NCBI GenBank assembly: GCA_019054805.1
Contig: JAHQIY010000014.1
Coordinates: 1,364,001-1,428,000, forward strand
From: Brachionus manjavacas
Lineage: Eukaryota > Rotifera > Eurotatoria > Ploima > Brachionidae
Reading direction: 5' to 3'
Length of the DNA stretch: 64,000 nt
Shown here: piece after piece, positions 11,363 through 23,826 of the stretch
Numbering within the stretch: position 1 is the stretch's first letter
Layout: every line of letters starts with the position of its first letter
Notes under the pieces: model-generated
Databases searched by the model: none
Told to the model about the DNA's origin: nothing
What the model saw: only the letters and a program-made list of their open reading frames with translations
Translations under genes and position numbers: made by a program

Positions 11363-12138
11363 TCATACATGTTTACATGCTACATGTTTTATTGAACCGT
11401 TCTGCTCAAAAACATGTAGACCTATCATTTCATTATTTTTTTTTAATTTACAGTTTAACAAGGCATCTAAAATTTGGTGATATTAGATAAAATTTTATCT
11501 TTAGATGTTAAAATAGATTTAATTTAAAATTAATTTAAGCGATTTTAATGTAACATGCTTTACATGTTATGTTGATTTTAAAAATAAAATAATTTGAAGA
11601 AAAATATTTTCTCAACAGCCCACTAATAAAATCGAATTCTAAATTCAAATCTATCAATTCATTTTTTGTAAAGTTTAATTTGAAATTTATTTTTTCAAAA
11701 ATATTGGTAAAAAAGATCAATCTTTTTATTTTACTGCTTAATTAGAATTTAATATTTGAATTTCATTTTAAATTTTTTTGGATTTCTAGATTTAAATACT
11801 TTTGAAAAAATAAATTTCAAAATAAACTTTACAAAAAATGAATTAATAGATTTGAATTTAGAATTCGATTTTATTAGTGGGCTGTTGAGAAAATATTTTT
11901 CTTCAAATTATTTTATTTTTAAAATCAACATAACATGTAAAGCATGTTACATTAAAATCGCTTAAATTAATTTTAAATTAAATCTATTTTAACATCTAAA
12001 GATAAAATTTTATCTAATATCACCAAATTTTAGATGCCTTGTTAAACTGTAAATTAAAAAAAAATAATGAAATGATAGGTGCTACATGTTTTTGAGCAGA
12101 ACGGTTCAATAAAACATGTAGCATGTAAACATGTATGA
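11363..12138. repeat. Large near-perfect inverted repeat (foldback element candidate)
   Basis: Left arm about 11363-11706 and right arm about 11797-12138 are reverse complements over some 340 bp. Only a few differences are visible, among them a 1-bp indel near 11420/12082. About 90 bp of unrelated spacer lies between. The outer tips read TCATACATGTTTACATGCTA and its complement, with repeated ACATG motifs near the tips and again inside the arms. Both arms carry the same meaningless open frame. No transposase and no clear target-site duplication are visible. Confidence 0.9.
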
Positions 12139-12799
12139 TATATATTTTTCTTTTAATTTTTTTTAAAGGGGGTCCGGGAATAGCATGTAATTTCTTAAAT
12201 ATTTTCAAATACTTGCTCCGATATTTTAAAAGTGTTTTTGATAGCATTAAAAATATATTATCTTTTACATTTTTGGACTTATATTTTCAATTTTTATTGT
12301 ATACAAAAAAATAAAATTAATTTTAAATTAAGGTATTTTTAATCAACTTAATAATTTTGGAATGTTATTAATATTTATTTGAAAAATTACGCCAGATTTG
12401 GCGATGACAAAAAGAAATTAAATATAAAGAATAATATTATTAAAAAAAATTAATATCAATAATATCTATTCGCTGCTATGATGAGCTCAGACACTCTACG
12501 TGTTAGGTGTACCAGCAACCACTACCACTACTATAAATCTAGAAAAATTATCTTTCAATCTTCCGCATCGTCTAATGACATACATTTGAAAGGAAAAAAT
12601 ATTTTACCAAATGGGGGGTTATCTAGTTTTTATTTAATCTCAAGTAGCTTTGTTTAGTTCGGTACAAAAAAACAAAAAATTCATCCTTCATTAGTTAAAA
12701 TTGAATTAATCATTCAAATCAAAGAAGATAGTAATCTGAATAAAATTTTTTTTTGCAAAAAAAAAATTGGTCACCCGGTTCTACTACTTTAATAAAAAG

Positions 12800-13628
12800 A
12801 ACTTTTAGAATTATTAAAGAAATTTCAAATTCATCCAAATGATATCTGGGATTAAAGAACTAAATTTGGGATTAATTAAAATTAATAAAAAAGAAAAGTT
12901 TAATCATAATGACATTTAATAAGATTTAAGGAATCAAAAAAGCAACTTACAAGTGAATTGTAGTATCTGACTTTATATTGTAGTGGCTGGTCCTTTTGCG
13001 GCAATTGATTTGACATCTCGAATCCATCGCTGGGATCGGGATACGATTGTTTGTTTTTTTCGGGCACGGGAGCAGATAAACGAAAGGCAGAGTAAAAAGT
13101 TTTAACAACAATAACGTAGAAAGATTTCAATTTGAGATAATATTGATACATGAGAGTGATGTCTAAATGCTTTGACAAGTGAAGACCGTAGGCAGCGGAG
13201 CCAAGCACGTTACAATCGTCGTCGTCCGACGGTCTGCACGTGAAGCCATTCTTGACAATGTCCATCATTTCCGCATCACTCTTGACCACATAAAACAGCA
13301 CTCGTTCTATCAGACTAGTCTTGTTCTTCAAGTTGTGCAGTTTTTTGTTCGATTCAACTAATTGAGACTTTTTGTTGTTTAGGAGACGAAGGAACTCGTC
13401 TTCGAGGCCTTTGTTCTCCACGCGTTTCATTTGGGTGCGTCTGTAGGCGCTCAGGCTGTTCATCAGGTCGAAATTGGACTTTGCGAGCGTTTCTTCGAGT
13501 ATGTCTTTTTCGAACGAGTCATCGTATTGCAGATCATTCAGCGAGTATTCTTGGCTCTTGGTCTTCTTGGGTATGACGAATTTGCTCGTGTCGGACTGCG
13601 ACGAGTGTGGAGAGCATGTATCAGTCAT
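12800..13628 (-). CDS. TASOR-like protein, N-terminal pseudo-PARP region (3' end unresolved)
   Basis: The first in-frame ATG is at 13628 (MTDTCSPHSSQSD). Exon 1 covers 13628-12951 (226 codons) and ends at a GTAAGT donor. The segment with NKGLEDEFLRLLNNKK, VLFYVVKSDAEMMDIVKNGF and NVLGSAAYGLHLSKHLDI follows the pattern of the DUF3715/TASOR pseudo-PARP domain, with its E-F-L, N-G and G-x-x-L-S-K-H-x-D elements. TASOR is the scaffold of the HUSH silencing complex that represses retroelements in vertebrates. A probable exon 2 starts at 12859 (FFNPRYHLDEFEISL), in phase. No later exons are evident, and the long TASOR body is not found downstream. Either it is a short pseudo-PARP protein, a fragment, or its exons are too diverged to see. 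Family assignment is by pattern memory. Confidence 0.55.
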
Positions 13629-13689
13629 TGTCAATACAACATTATTTTTATTCAAATACTAAATTCTGAAAAATAATTTAGGACATAAA

Positions 13690-15152
13690 ATTGATTTATT
13701 AAAGTGGGTCTAGTGGCCCAGTGGCTCTTTGAATGAATTAAATGCTAAGTTTAGAATTGTGAAATTAATGCGTTTTCTCAAGCATCACTGCCGAGTCTTA
13801 GTTCTCCTGTCCCGATACTCTTCAGCATCCCCTTAAATTGCACATAACATAATTAATATCGATTTAGGTTCAGTCAATAATTAATCGCGAATTTTATTTT
13901 AATAATTTTTTGCTTACCAGCATGGTGACATGTTTTTTGTCTTATCGAATAAATGATCACACTCTGAAAAAAAATTCTAAGTGATTTATTAACTAATAAA
14001 TTTGATGTTTTTTTAATCTAATAATTTTTTATATGAATTTTTATAAGTGAAACCAATACATAAGTTGCACAATAAAGACAAAGATGTACAATAAATCAAT
14101 TTTTATTTTTAAACTTGAAAAATTCTCATAATTTTTTTCACGTTATATTTTGATTTATTGTTTCATTTTCTAATACATTTTTTCATATTTTAAATTTTTT
14201 TTTAATTAATAGTCTGGATTATTTAAAATAAAAAAAATTTGGATTTTTTTAAATAGCTTTTTTTTAGGGCTTTAATTTATAAATTAACCCTTGTCTATTT
14301 TTCTTCTAAGTAAATCGAACTTTATTTGTTTTTGGAGATTTAACTTTACAAACAATGTCATCACAATATTTTTAAGTTTATTTTAAATAAACTTAAATTT
14401 TTTTTCTTCAATTGATGAAAAAAATACTTAATTATCTCAGGCGCTTTTTTAAATTGATTTCAAAAGAATTTTTTTTAATAATTAAATTTGCACTAGAATA
14501 GAGGCCAAAATTGGATATCATTTAATGGAAAATTAGCTGATAGATAATATGGACTTTTTTCTAAGTGGTAATTTTTCCAAAAGAAATAAAATTTGAATTT
14601 GGCGTATTTCTAAAAGTATGGCAAAATGATTTTTTTTCAAACCTATTCAAAATATTCACTATTAAAAAAAAAATTAAAACTTGATTTTTTTTGCTCAAGA
14701 ATAAAGATTTACTAGGAATAATAAGAGAGAATTATTTATTAGAATTAATTTAGCAGATTTTTTTAAAGTTAAGGTTAAAATTATAACATACATTCAATGC
14801 AAAAGCCGACAAATATATTTAAAAAAATTTGACGTAGAAATATATTTTCGATTGTTCTGAGTTTCAGAATTTGCAATTGCTAATTTTATGATAAAAATAT
14901 TTCGAAAAAAATTAAAAATCATAATCAAAGACGATTCATAATTTTAATTTTTCCAAAGCTATTTATTAAAATTAAAAAAATAAAGAAAAAAATAATATCT
15001 AATGTGCTCAATTAAATTCAAGGCATGAGCGTCCATACTTTATTTTAATTTTATCTAAAACATTTTTAAATTTTTCTTCAGACCGAAATATCCTAAATAT
15101 TAACTCTGAGATTTCCTGAGAAACATTTGGGGCCTTTAGAAAACTTAATAAA
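13690..15152. other. Gene-free interval
   Basis: No coding exon was found. About 13700-13860 is less AT-rich, with TCTAGTGGCCCAGTGGCTC near a possible Pol III A-box-like pattern, but no convincing B box follows. It may be 5' UTR or promoter of the minus-strand gene at 13628, or a decayed SINE. Confidence 0.35.
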
Positions 15153-16558
15153 ATGGAAAGCCAAAAGTTGATCTCCATTAACATAGAAAATTTGGCCAAT
15201 TCAAACATTGCCACAACTTCCTCATCGGCTGTGAGCAATAAAACAGAGAAAAAATTTCAACTAGCCGATTTCAGGAATTATTCCGAAATATTCCGAGATT
15301 TGCTGTCCTTGTTCGACGAGCAACTGTGCCCCAAAACAGCAGCCCAAATGTGCGCTAGACTCAATATTACAGAAGCGCATAGAGTTCAAGTATTTTAGGA
15401 ATTTTAATTATTTTATAAATTATTATTTTTTTTAAATCTAGATCTATGTAAATAAAGCGAAAAATAGAGAAAATTTTTTGCTCAATTTATTTAGCGATTG
15501 CCAAAATGAGATTAAATATTTTGAGTCGGTTATCCAATTTTTGGAGCAATTCGAATCCACCAAGTTTTTAGTTCAATCTTTGCGCAAGGAACAAAATTGT
15601 AATATCTTTAAATTACATTGCCAAATTTTGTCTTTCTAATTTGGAAAAAAGCCATTTTTAAGGAATGCGAAAAGAACCAAAAATCGGCTATTTTATTTAA
15701 ATTTAGTCTACAGGGCAACAAAATATCAGTATTTAAAAAAAATTACATTTTTTCAATTTTTTTTTAATTTTTATTTTTAAATAGTTCAAGTCCAATTCTC
15801 AGTCATCGCTTAACACTAACTCTTCAAGCGATTCGGAAAAAACGCTTAAAAGTAATGAATGCTAATAAAATTTGGACCAAAATATCTTAATAATTAATTT
15901 GAAGCCAATGTTTTGCTGGTGTACACTTCAAATCAGCAAAAAATACACCAAGTCCGAATTAAAAATTTTAAAGAGAAAATTGAAAAATCCAATATTGCAC
16001 TTATTGACTTTAATTTGAGCAAAAAATATGAAAATAGTATTAAAAATGAATTTCTGAGGGTAATTTAAAAAAAAAGAAGTTTTCTATTTTAAATTTCAAA
16101 TTAATAGTGGGAAAATTGGCCAGTCTTTTTATTATTCGATAAAGAAATCGATGATATAATCGATTTTAACAAAAATGGCGGTTTGAGGCAATCGCCTGAA
16201 CTAAATAATATAGTTGAGCTTTATTTGCAGTTATACTTAGAGTATTTAAATTGTGGAAATAGACGGTATGCTTAATAAAAAATGAATTTTGAAAATTTAA
16301 ATTTTAAATTTAATAAAATTTAGTTTCTATGTGTTTGTGCTGGATGATTATAGAGATTATTGTTTGCATAAAAATGGAAAATTTAGATACCATTGGTTGC
16401 TAAAGAAAATCACAGATGCCAATGGAACTGAAAAACTCATTCCGCCTATTCGCATACCAGACATTGACAAGACTAGTTCGGAATCAGTTAATCTTGATAA
16501 ATTTTTAGACTATCTTAAAAGTGCCATTAGACCTTTTTGCCAGAGCAGTGTAATATAA
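15153..16558 (+). CDS. Candidate death-fold plus SEFIR adaptor protein (361 residues)
   Basis: Seven exons join in phase: 15153-15389, 15442-15598, 15652-15728, 15785-15851, 15905-16059, 16108-16265 and 16324-16558. Residues about 38-130 look like a six-helix death-fold (CARD or death domain): DLLSLFDEQLCPKTAA, RENFLLNLFSDCQNEI, FLEQFESTKFLVQSL. A serine-rich linker follows. From about residue 180 the protein reads NVLLVYTSNQQKIHQV, IALIDFNLS, WENWPVFLLFD, then YLEYLNCGNRRFYVFVLDDY and LIPPIRIPDI. This order resembles SEFIR domains of IL-17 receptors and Act1/TRAF3IP2 (V-x-I-x-Y-S, then I-D-I-F-E, later F-R-F-I-P-V-L-F). If so, it would be a cytoplasmic adaptor in an IL-17-like pathway. An alternative for the middle part is a thioredoxin fold. 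Confidence 0.5.
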
Positions 16559-19500
16559 CAGCAGCATTTTTGATTAAAATTTTTAAATTTGTTTTTTTAA
16601 ATTTTTGCTTTGTATGTCAAGGTCACTTTTAGTCAAATTTCCGTTTTACTTCATAAGCTTTTTTTTTTCATCTAGACCGTTTCTTTTGATTGTCTTGTCT
16701 TTAAAAAATTTTTTTTTTCATTTTTTTTTAAATACAAACTATATTTACAATTTTGTTTCTAAAAATTATTGAAGAAGATCAAATTTTTAAGCTAAATGTA
16801 TGGCCTTAGAATTAAAACTTAACTAGTAGTTCTAAGAAAATCATTCAATTTAAATAGAACTGCAAGTTAAGATTTGATTTAATCCTAGCAACATGGTAAA
16901 ATATGGAATTTTTATATCAACCATGCTGGGTTATTTCAATTAAACTTGGATGTCATTACTTGAGTTTACAAGGCTCAGCTTATAAATATTCTGACTCAAA
17001 TTAATAAAATATATCTTGTAAAACTTTAATTTTGGAATAAATTTAAAGAAAAAAAAATTTTTATTTTATACATTCAATAGTCTTTAATAAAGTTAAAATT
17101 AAATTTTATAAATAAATTTTGAAAATAATTAAATAATATCATCTGCTTCTTTTTTGTTACATAAAATTAAAACAAGGCGACTATGAAAAAAGAATAAAAT
17201 AAATTTTTTTTTGTGATACATTTAGCATCAATATTGATGATAAAAAAATCGATAATTAAAATTTATTAGACGCTTGCTTAAAATAATCTTTTTGTGATAA
17301 TAAATGACTACATAATTTATCATGATTTTTCATGGAATGCTGTAAAAAATTATCATCAGCGCCTTTTAAAATTGAAATCATTAAGCACAATTATGATTTA
17401 AAATATTTTAAAGGATTGTTTAATGCTTAAAATTATAAGATTTAATTTTGATTTCCAGATTTTAAGTAGTTTCTTAGTTTTTCAAGAAACGGATTTAACA
17501 AAAAATTTCAATCTAATTAAAAAAATAAAGAAAAAACTCCAAATTTTTCAAAATTCTGCCAATTCAGACTAACTATTTCAAAAATAAAATAAGACAATTC
17601 TCTAATAAAGTTCATAATATGCCAAAATATATTCAAAAACATAAACTAAAGTTTAAGACAATACAATTAAAATAAGATAATTAAATATATTTGATTAAAT
17701 GTATTTGTTTTTCTTTTATTCTATTAATTAGGATATGAAAAAGATATAACAAATTAACTGGAAAATAACTAAATTTTTTGTATTGGATTTGGTGTCATTT
17801 TAACACTGATCGATGGAGAACAATTAATATTTTTGACTTTGGTTGTCATTAGTTTCGTTAAATTTAAAATTTTTAATTGTATATTAAATTTTGAATTAAG
17901 CCATAATTACATCAGGAGAGAAGGAAATATTTTTTTTTTCGGTAATCATATGATTTTGGTCCCTAGTTAAATAATGTTGAATTTTTTCTAAAGTAAATAT
18001 TTATTGATAACAAAATGTTTACTTTGTACGTAATACTATTTGTTATTGCTCTCTTACGCAATAAAGATATTTCAAGATATTTGACAATCAAATAATTTAT
18101 TTTTAAATTAATATATTTTTCAAAAATCGATATTATTGAATCAATGAGAAGCGAAACATCGATTTTGTATGATGCTCAATGATCGGCTTAGTCTTTGCTT
18201 AAACAAGTAATTTTAAAAAAGCTGATTTTTTTATAATAAGATAAAACATGTTAATGGGCCTGATTGATTAAGAATAAAAATTGGTGATGGATTAAATTTG
18301 GTTTCGTCAATTGGAAAGATCTCATGATCGATTTTATTTGAGCTAAAGAACTAAATGGCTTAAATGAGGAAATAAATTATTTTTTTTAAGGCCTGAATAT
18401 TGGTGTTGAATATTTAAAAAAAAAAAGTTCCGAGTTAAATTCGAACTCTGAATGGCAGCACTCATGAAATTCGATTAATTTTTTTTTTTGACACCTCTGG
18501 AAAGCATTTTAATTTCTTTATTATAAATATTTAATAATTTGCATTTTTTTCACTTCAGGATTAAATTTTATCTATTAGTAATTTAAGAAATGAGTTTTAA
18601 GTTGCTGTTTGCGCATAATTTTAAGTTTTTCGTTTCGTAAAAATGTAGATCGAGATGGCTTTTATTTAAAATTAAAAATACTTTTTTTCTCAATTTGTGA
18701 AGCATTAAATGTATTTTTAATTCTAAAAATTTCCTTAAGTTTTTTTCTTAAACTCGTTCAGCCTTTCTCATTAAAAACGAACTCGAAGCATAATCAAATC
18801 ATATTAGCTTAATAGATTTATTTCTAATTATAATAATATTTATAAACAAAATAGTTAATAATTTTCCAAAAAAAATATCTATATTTTGAAAATTATTTAT
18901 TAGTTTTATTACAGTAATAACCATATTTATGCCATAATTATTTTATTTTATTGGTTTAATTTTGTGCTGCTACCGATTGAGAAAGGCTCAAATCGCTATC
19001 AGCCTTTATTGTTTCCAAATCTGGCTTTATAATTATTTGTTTATTATCTATGTAATAATTTTCATCGACCGTGATAATGAAATATGTTTTTTTTTCTTTT
19101 GCGCAGTAAACAGGGATAAAATCAAGAAACTTGATAAAAATACAAATTAATCTCTAAAGGCTCAGTGAATCAATAAAATTGAATTTTTAGACAAAAATTA
19201 ATTACTTTTTTAAGATTTTAAACTTGGCTAAAATGTTTTTCATTGATTGATGCTCGTCATCATCCTTCAATTTTATATCATGAAAAATTTCGGAAACAAC
19301 TCACTCATAAATCATAGTATTTTCGAAAAGCATGCTTTTTGTTCTCAAAAAAATTCAAGTATTAGATGAATTAGATGGATTTCGAATTCATCAAGTCTTT
19401 CTTAATTTAATGATAATAATCAGATTTAAAAGTGCTTTGAACAAGAATTTTTATCTTCTAGATAGAAATAACTATGTTCTTTTAAATATAGTTTAACCAT

Positions 19501-20110
19501 GGATAATATAATTTTAGGATAAATAGATCAAAAGTTTTTTGTTTAAAACAGAAAAGATAAAAGATAAATTCGTTTTATTTCTTATTTTTATAAAGCAAGT
19601 ATATTAAGAATTAAAATTGATCTACTAAATATTGAATTAACATTTTAAATTTTTTCAAGGGACTCCAGCCAAGTCGACTTGATTAAAAAAATAATTATTT
19701 CATTTTCTTTTTTGTTGAAACCCCCTGGTCTTTTGAACCCTAGTCCTTCTAGTCGGCCGATTTAGAAAAATTTTTTTTTCACATTTAACAATCTAAATTT
19801 TAGATAAGATTTTAAAAATAAATTTTTTAAATCTATCCAAGTCTTCATAATTAATCATTATCTTGGAAAAAATAGATTTTTTATTTTTTCAATAAAATTT
19901 CCATTCACTGAGAGCTCTTAAAACTTCCTCAGAGCTATTTTAAATTCACCATATTCCAATGAGATAATTATTTTTTATTATGATTCAAAGATAGAAAAAT
20001 AAAACGACAAAAAAGAACACATTAATTCGATATTTCTGATAATCAGCGCACATTAAGAAAATAAATAAAAAATTATTTAATAATCATAATAATATTTTGA
20101 ATAAAATGAA
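16559..20110. other. 3.5-kb gene-free AT-rich interval
   Basis: Nothing coding could be supported. Short open frames at 18609-18812 and 18962-19150 have the base composition of the surrounding non-coding DNA and no splice partners. A slightly GC-richer patch near 19665-19760 is not interpretable. Confidence 0.5.
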
Positions 20111-23100
20111 ATGATAATAAATCAAGAGAGAAGCTGTTATGACAAATGGACAAATAACCTTCACGAAGCCAAAATGAATCAAACCCATGCGAGCTCTGTG
20201 TCCAGCAAACATTCTGCCAATACTCACCAGTCCATCATAAATCGCATGAAACCAAGTGAACCACAGGCGAGCCCAAATTCCAAAAGTTATCTCATCGAGT
20301 ATCCATTTAGGCGAATTGCACGCAAAACAGATCAGATAAACGCGTTCTTCAGCTTTCTTGAACTTGTTAGTTTATTTACACTGAACATAGTGCTGGTCTT
20401 TCCGCTAATTATCATTCTCTTCTTCACCATGTTCATTCCATTTACCATTTTTAGATCACTCTTGTTCAAGTGTCTCCACTGTTCCCATTTGATCGCATCG
20501 AGCCAGTACTCGATGGATGCAACACCGGATTTTCTCAGTCCCATCGAACTATTCTGGTACTTGAACAGCGAATTTAGGAAAGAAACCAACAGCTTAAGGG
20601 GCCCTAAATCAATAGGAGCAGGAGTATTTTTCATAGAGGGGTATCTGTCCAAGAATACGGTGCGCGAATTGATCAACAACAAAATAATCCAAGCGAGCCT
20701 GCGCTCCCCGTACCACGAATTCAGCCGCTTCTCCGAAAGAATACTTAAAGTATTCGGCTTTGGATATGTATGGGTCAGAACACCACAGTTCAATTTGGAC
20801 GACCACATCATTGAAATTGACAATGTACAGGCCAATCTTAGGACAGACAAGGATCTACAGGCCTACATATCTGACTTGTTGGTCAAGCAAAATTTTAGTC
20901 TTAACAAGCCATTGTGGAATTTGTACTATCTGAAAAGCTTTGGTCAAAATCTGAGCGACAAAACAAGTGTTTTGATATTTTTGTATCACGAGTCGTTCTC
21001 TTCAGGGGTGTCATTGATGCGCTTGTTTCTCAAAGGACTGGTAGATAACCGGAATGCATTTGACCTAAAGCCCAGATATGCTTATTTTAGCCTGAGCATA
21101 AGTATTATAAAACAATTTTTGTTCTCATGGTTAAAAATGATTCACATGGTGTTGTTGGGCAGGCGGGACCAAAATCCACTCACTCACAGATACTGCAAAA
21201 GTGAACGATTCAAAATGCTCAAGCTAAAGCCGGTCTCGTTCGGCAACCAAATAGTCACTTGGTCCGAACCATTTAGTCTAATAATGCTCAATAGAATAAA
21301 GCTGGTCACTCGTTCTAAAATGAACGACTTGCTAACAGCCACACTGGCTGGTGTGCTTAGGAATTATCTCAAACAAAAAGGTATAAACAATCCATTTGAC
21401 ATGAAAATGGTGATGCCTGTCGATTTAACATCGAACAAGTATCCGTTTAAGATAAAGAATAATTCAACTTTGATTTGTGTTAGGATGCCTGTGAACACAG
21501 AGGGCTCGATACCGCGTCTCTGGATGACCAAAATAAAAACATCCAAGCTCAAAAATTCCAATGACTTTCTTTTTTTTCACTTTTTTGTAAATTCGCTGTT
21601 TTATCTGCTGCCGAATAGAGTAGCTTTTTGGCTAGTTGAACACGTTCTCAACCGAAGCACATTTCAAGGCTCTACATTAGGTGCCGGCGACTCAACTTTG
21701 TCTACTCTGTCTATTTGCAACCGTAATCTCAAAGGCCTAATCTATTTTAATCCGGTTATTTCGAATCTAAAAATAAGCTTTGCCATAGTCACTTATGGAG
21801 ATGAAGTTCGTCTTTCCTTGCAGGCTGACACGGGCATTATTTCCGACCCGCAACTAATTACCTCAGAATTTATCAAACAAGTAACAAAAATTTACATATT
21901 TCAATTGATTAAAAATTTAATAAAATTTAAAAAAAAAAAATTTTTTTCTAGTTAGAAAATTTGACCGATTTGTTGGCTAACCGTAGAATACCTGGTGAAG
22001 TAAAGCGAATTGTACGGCCAATTGTGGAATCTTTTGCTCAATCATCTCCGGCTACAGCATTAACAAACGAGGTTTCAGTTGAAGAGGTAACAAACATCTT
22101 TTTTTAAAGAATTTATTGTATTTTTGACATTTTCTATAAAAAATAGTTCTGAATTTTTGAATTAAAAGCCACTTTTTTGACGTGAATTATTTATTTTAAG
22201 TTAAATTAGATAATATAATTAAATGATCAATTTAGTAACTAAAAAAAAACACTGATTAAGTCTTGTTAAGAAGAATTTCAAGAAATTTTAATTTCTAAAA
22301 AATTAGATTAGAAATTAATGTCAAATGTTTATGATTCAATTGATAAAATAATTTTTTTATAAGGGATGTAATGTTATATAATTTTTTGATCAAGAGTTTA
22401 TTTTAATTATTTTTTTACTAATTTAGCAGGGTTTTAAGGAACTCTGCTTTTTTAAAATATGGTGTTTTCACTTAGCTTAGAATTGATCATGATACAGTCT
22501 CCGTCTATTTTGTTCTCTTATCATATTGCACTTATTATATATATTTTGAAACAAGGATATAGCTGTTTCTAGAAGCCTCTAATTAAAATTCCTTTTTCTT
22601 CTAATCAAAAACATGTTGATAATAAATATAATAAAATTAAATGTTTAAAAATTTCTATATCGAAATTGGTTCTATGCAAAAATTCTGCAAACTTATTCAG
22701 AATTCTATTTTATTGTTATTATTTTTATCATTTATTTTAAATAAACGTCAATTCTGGAAATCATAAAAATAAATTTTGCAAATATCTTGCAGAGAATTAA
22801 TTTAGATTAGACAAAATTTTTTTCAACTTTGGCAATTTTACCAATATTTTACCCAATCTAAGATTAAATTTTTTTATTATTCTGCAAAATGTAAATACAC
22901 TATTTTTTGATTAGCAGTTTATGGAATAATAATTTCATTTATTTTTTTCTTTTTCGCTGCATTTCCATCATATTATGGGTCTTATTTTAAATTTTAAATT
23001 TTATCAGCCTTCTTTTAAGATATTTAACAATGTTTTAAAAATGTATGAAAGAATACATATATATAAAGTAAGAGTGAAGAGTTCCATTCCTTGATAACAT

Positions 23101-23826
23101 GTCTTTTTGCTTGATTAACAATTGAGTTGTAATTTCTCTTGTTTTTTAAATTTAAAATTTTAAGATGCAACATAAAATTGCCGAAATACAACAGGAATTA
23201 CAAATATTGTCTGAGAATTTAAATAGTTTAGACCAGAATTCCAGTGACTATATTCGTCAAAAACAGATAATATTGATCAAGTCAGACCGACTGAGAAAAG
23301 AATTCCGATCTCTTTTAATCAAACTTCAAATAAGACAAAATTTAAACAACCAAACTATTCCATCCGATGACGAAGATGAACTTGATCCTAATGAAAGAGT
23401 TCGTCTTCGCTCGTCATCGATTGCATCTAAAATTTCGGTTGGTTCCAACTCCACATCGAAGCGAAACAGGTGAAAATCAAATTTGTTAAATTATTAAAAC
23501 AAAAATTACTGTTTAAAATTTAAAATAAAAGAGAGTCAAGTTCGGAGCATTCTAATTGTAACTTGGACAAAATAGTTTCTAGTCGCAAAGGCTCGAATTG
23601 TGCTCAGTCCAGAAATGGAAGCATGAGTTTTGCCAGTGGAATATCAAATGAAATGCATGGTCCCAATGTTCACAGCTCCTCAATCAATATGAATTGTCTG
23701 TCTGTGGAAAATGAGCTGACAACATCTAAAAAACAGACTAGTTTTTACTCGCCAAGTCAATCAAGTGTAAATAAAGAAACAAAAACTATGGACGAACTGA
23801 ACGAATTTTATTATGAAGATATGTAA
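20111..23826 (+). CDS. WS/DGAT-type O-acyltransferase with probable coiled-coil C-terminal extension
   Basis: Exons: 20111-21880 (590 codons), 21952-22086, and probably 23165-23469 and 23532-23826. Every junction is in phase, giving 834 residues. The first two exons encode a wax-ester synthase/diacylglycerol acyltransferase fold. Paired membrane segments lie at about residues 75-115. The active-site region reads LYHESFSSG at about residue 293, where bacterial enzymes have HHxxxDG; the second His and the Gly remain, but the first His is Tyr and the Asp is Ser. A DUF1298-like end reads FAIVTYGDEVRLSLQADTG. The last two exons encode a coiled coil (MQHKIAEIQQELQILSENL) and a serine-rich tail. Their link to the enzyme rests on phase and orientation across a 1.1-kb intron, so they might be a separate gene. 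Confidence 0.72.

Noticed and set aside
11535-11965. Two identical 61-69 codon frames on opposite strands
   Set aside because: They are the same sequence read from the two arms of the inverted repeat, with no codon signal.
13700-13860. Possible tRNA-derived SINE or tRNA (TCTAGTGGCCCAGTGGCTC)
   Set aside because: An A-box-like string is present, but no B box or cloverleaf can be drawn.
15008-15238. Minus-strand 76-codon frame
   Set aside because: Antisense to the first exon of the proposed death-fold/SEFIR gene, which has a full in-phase exon chain on the plus strand.
18609-19150. Two 60-67 codon plus-strand frames
   Set aside because: Phe/Lys/Ile-rich translations of AT-rich DNA, no splice partners, no family.
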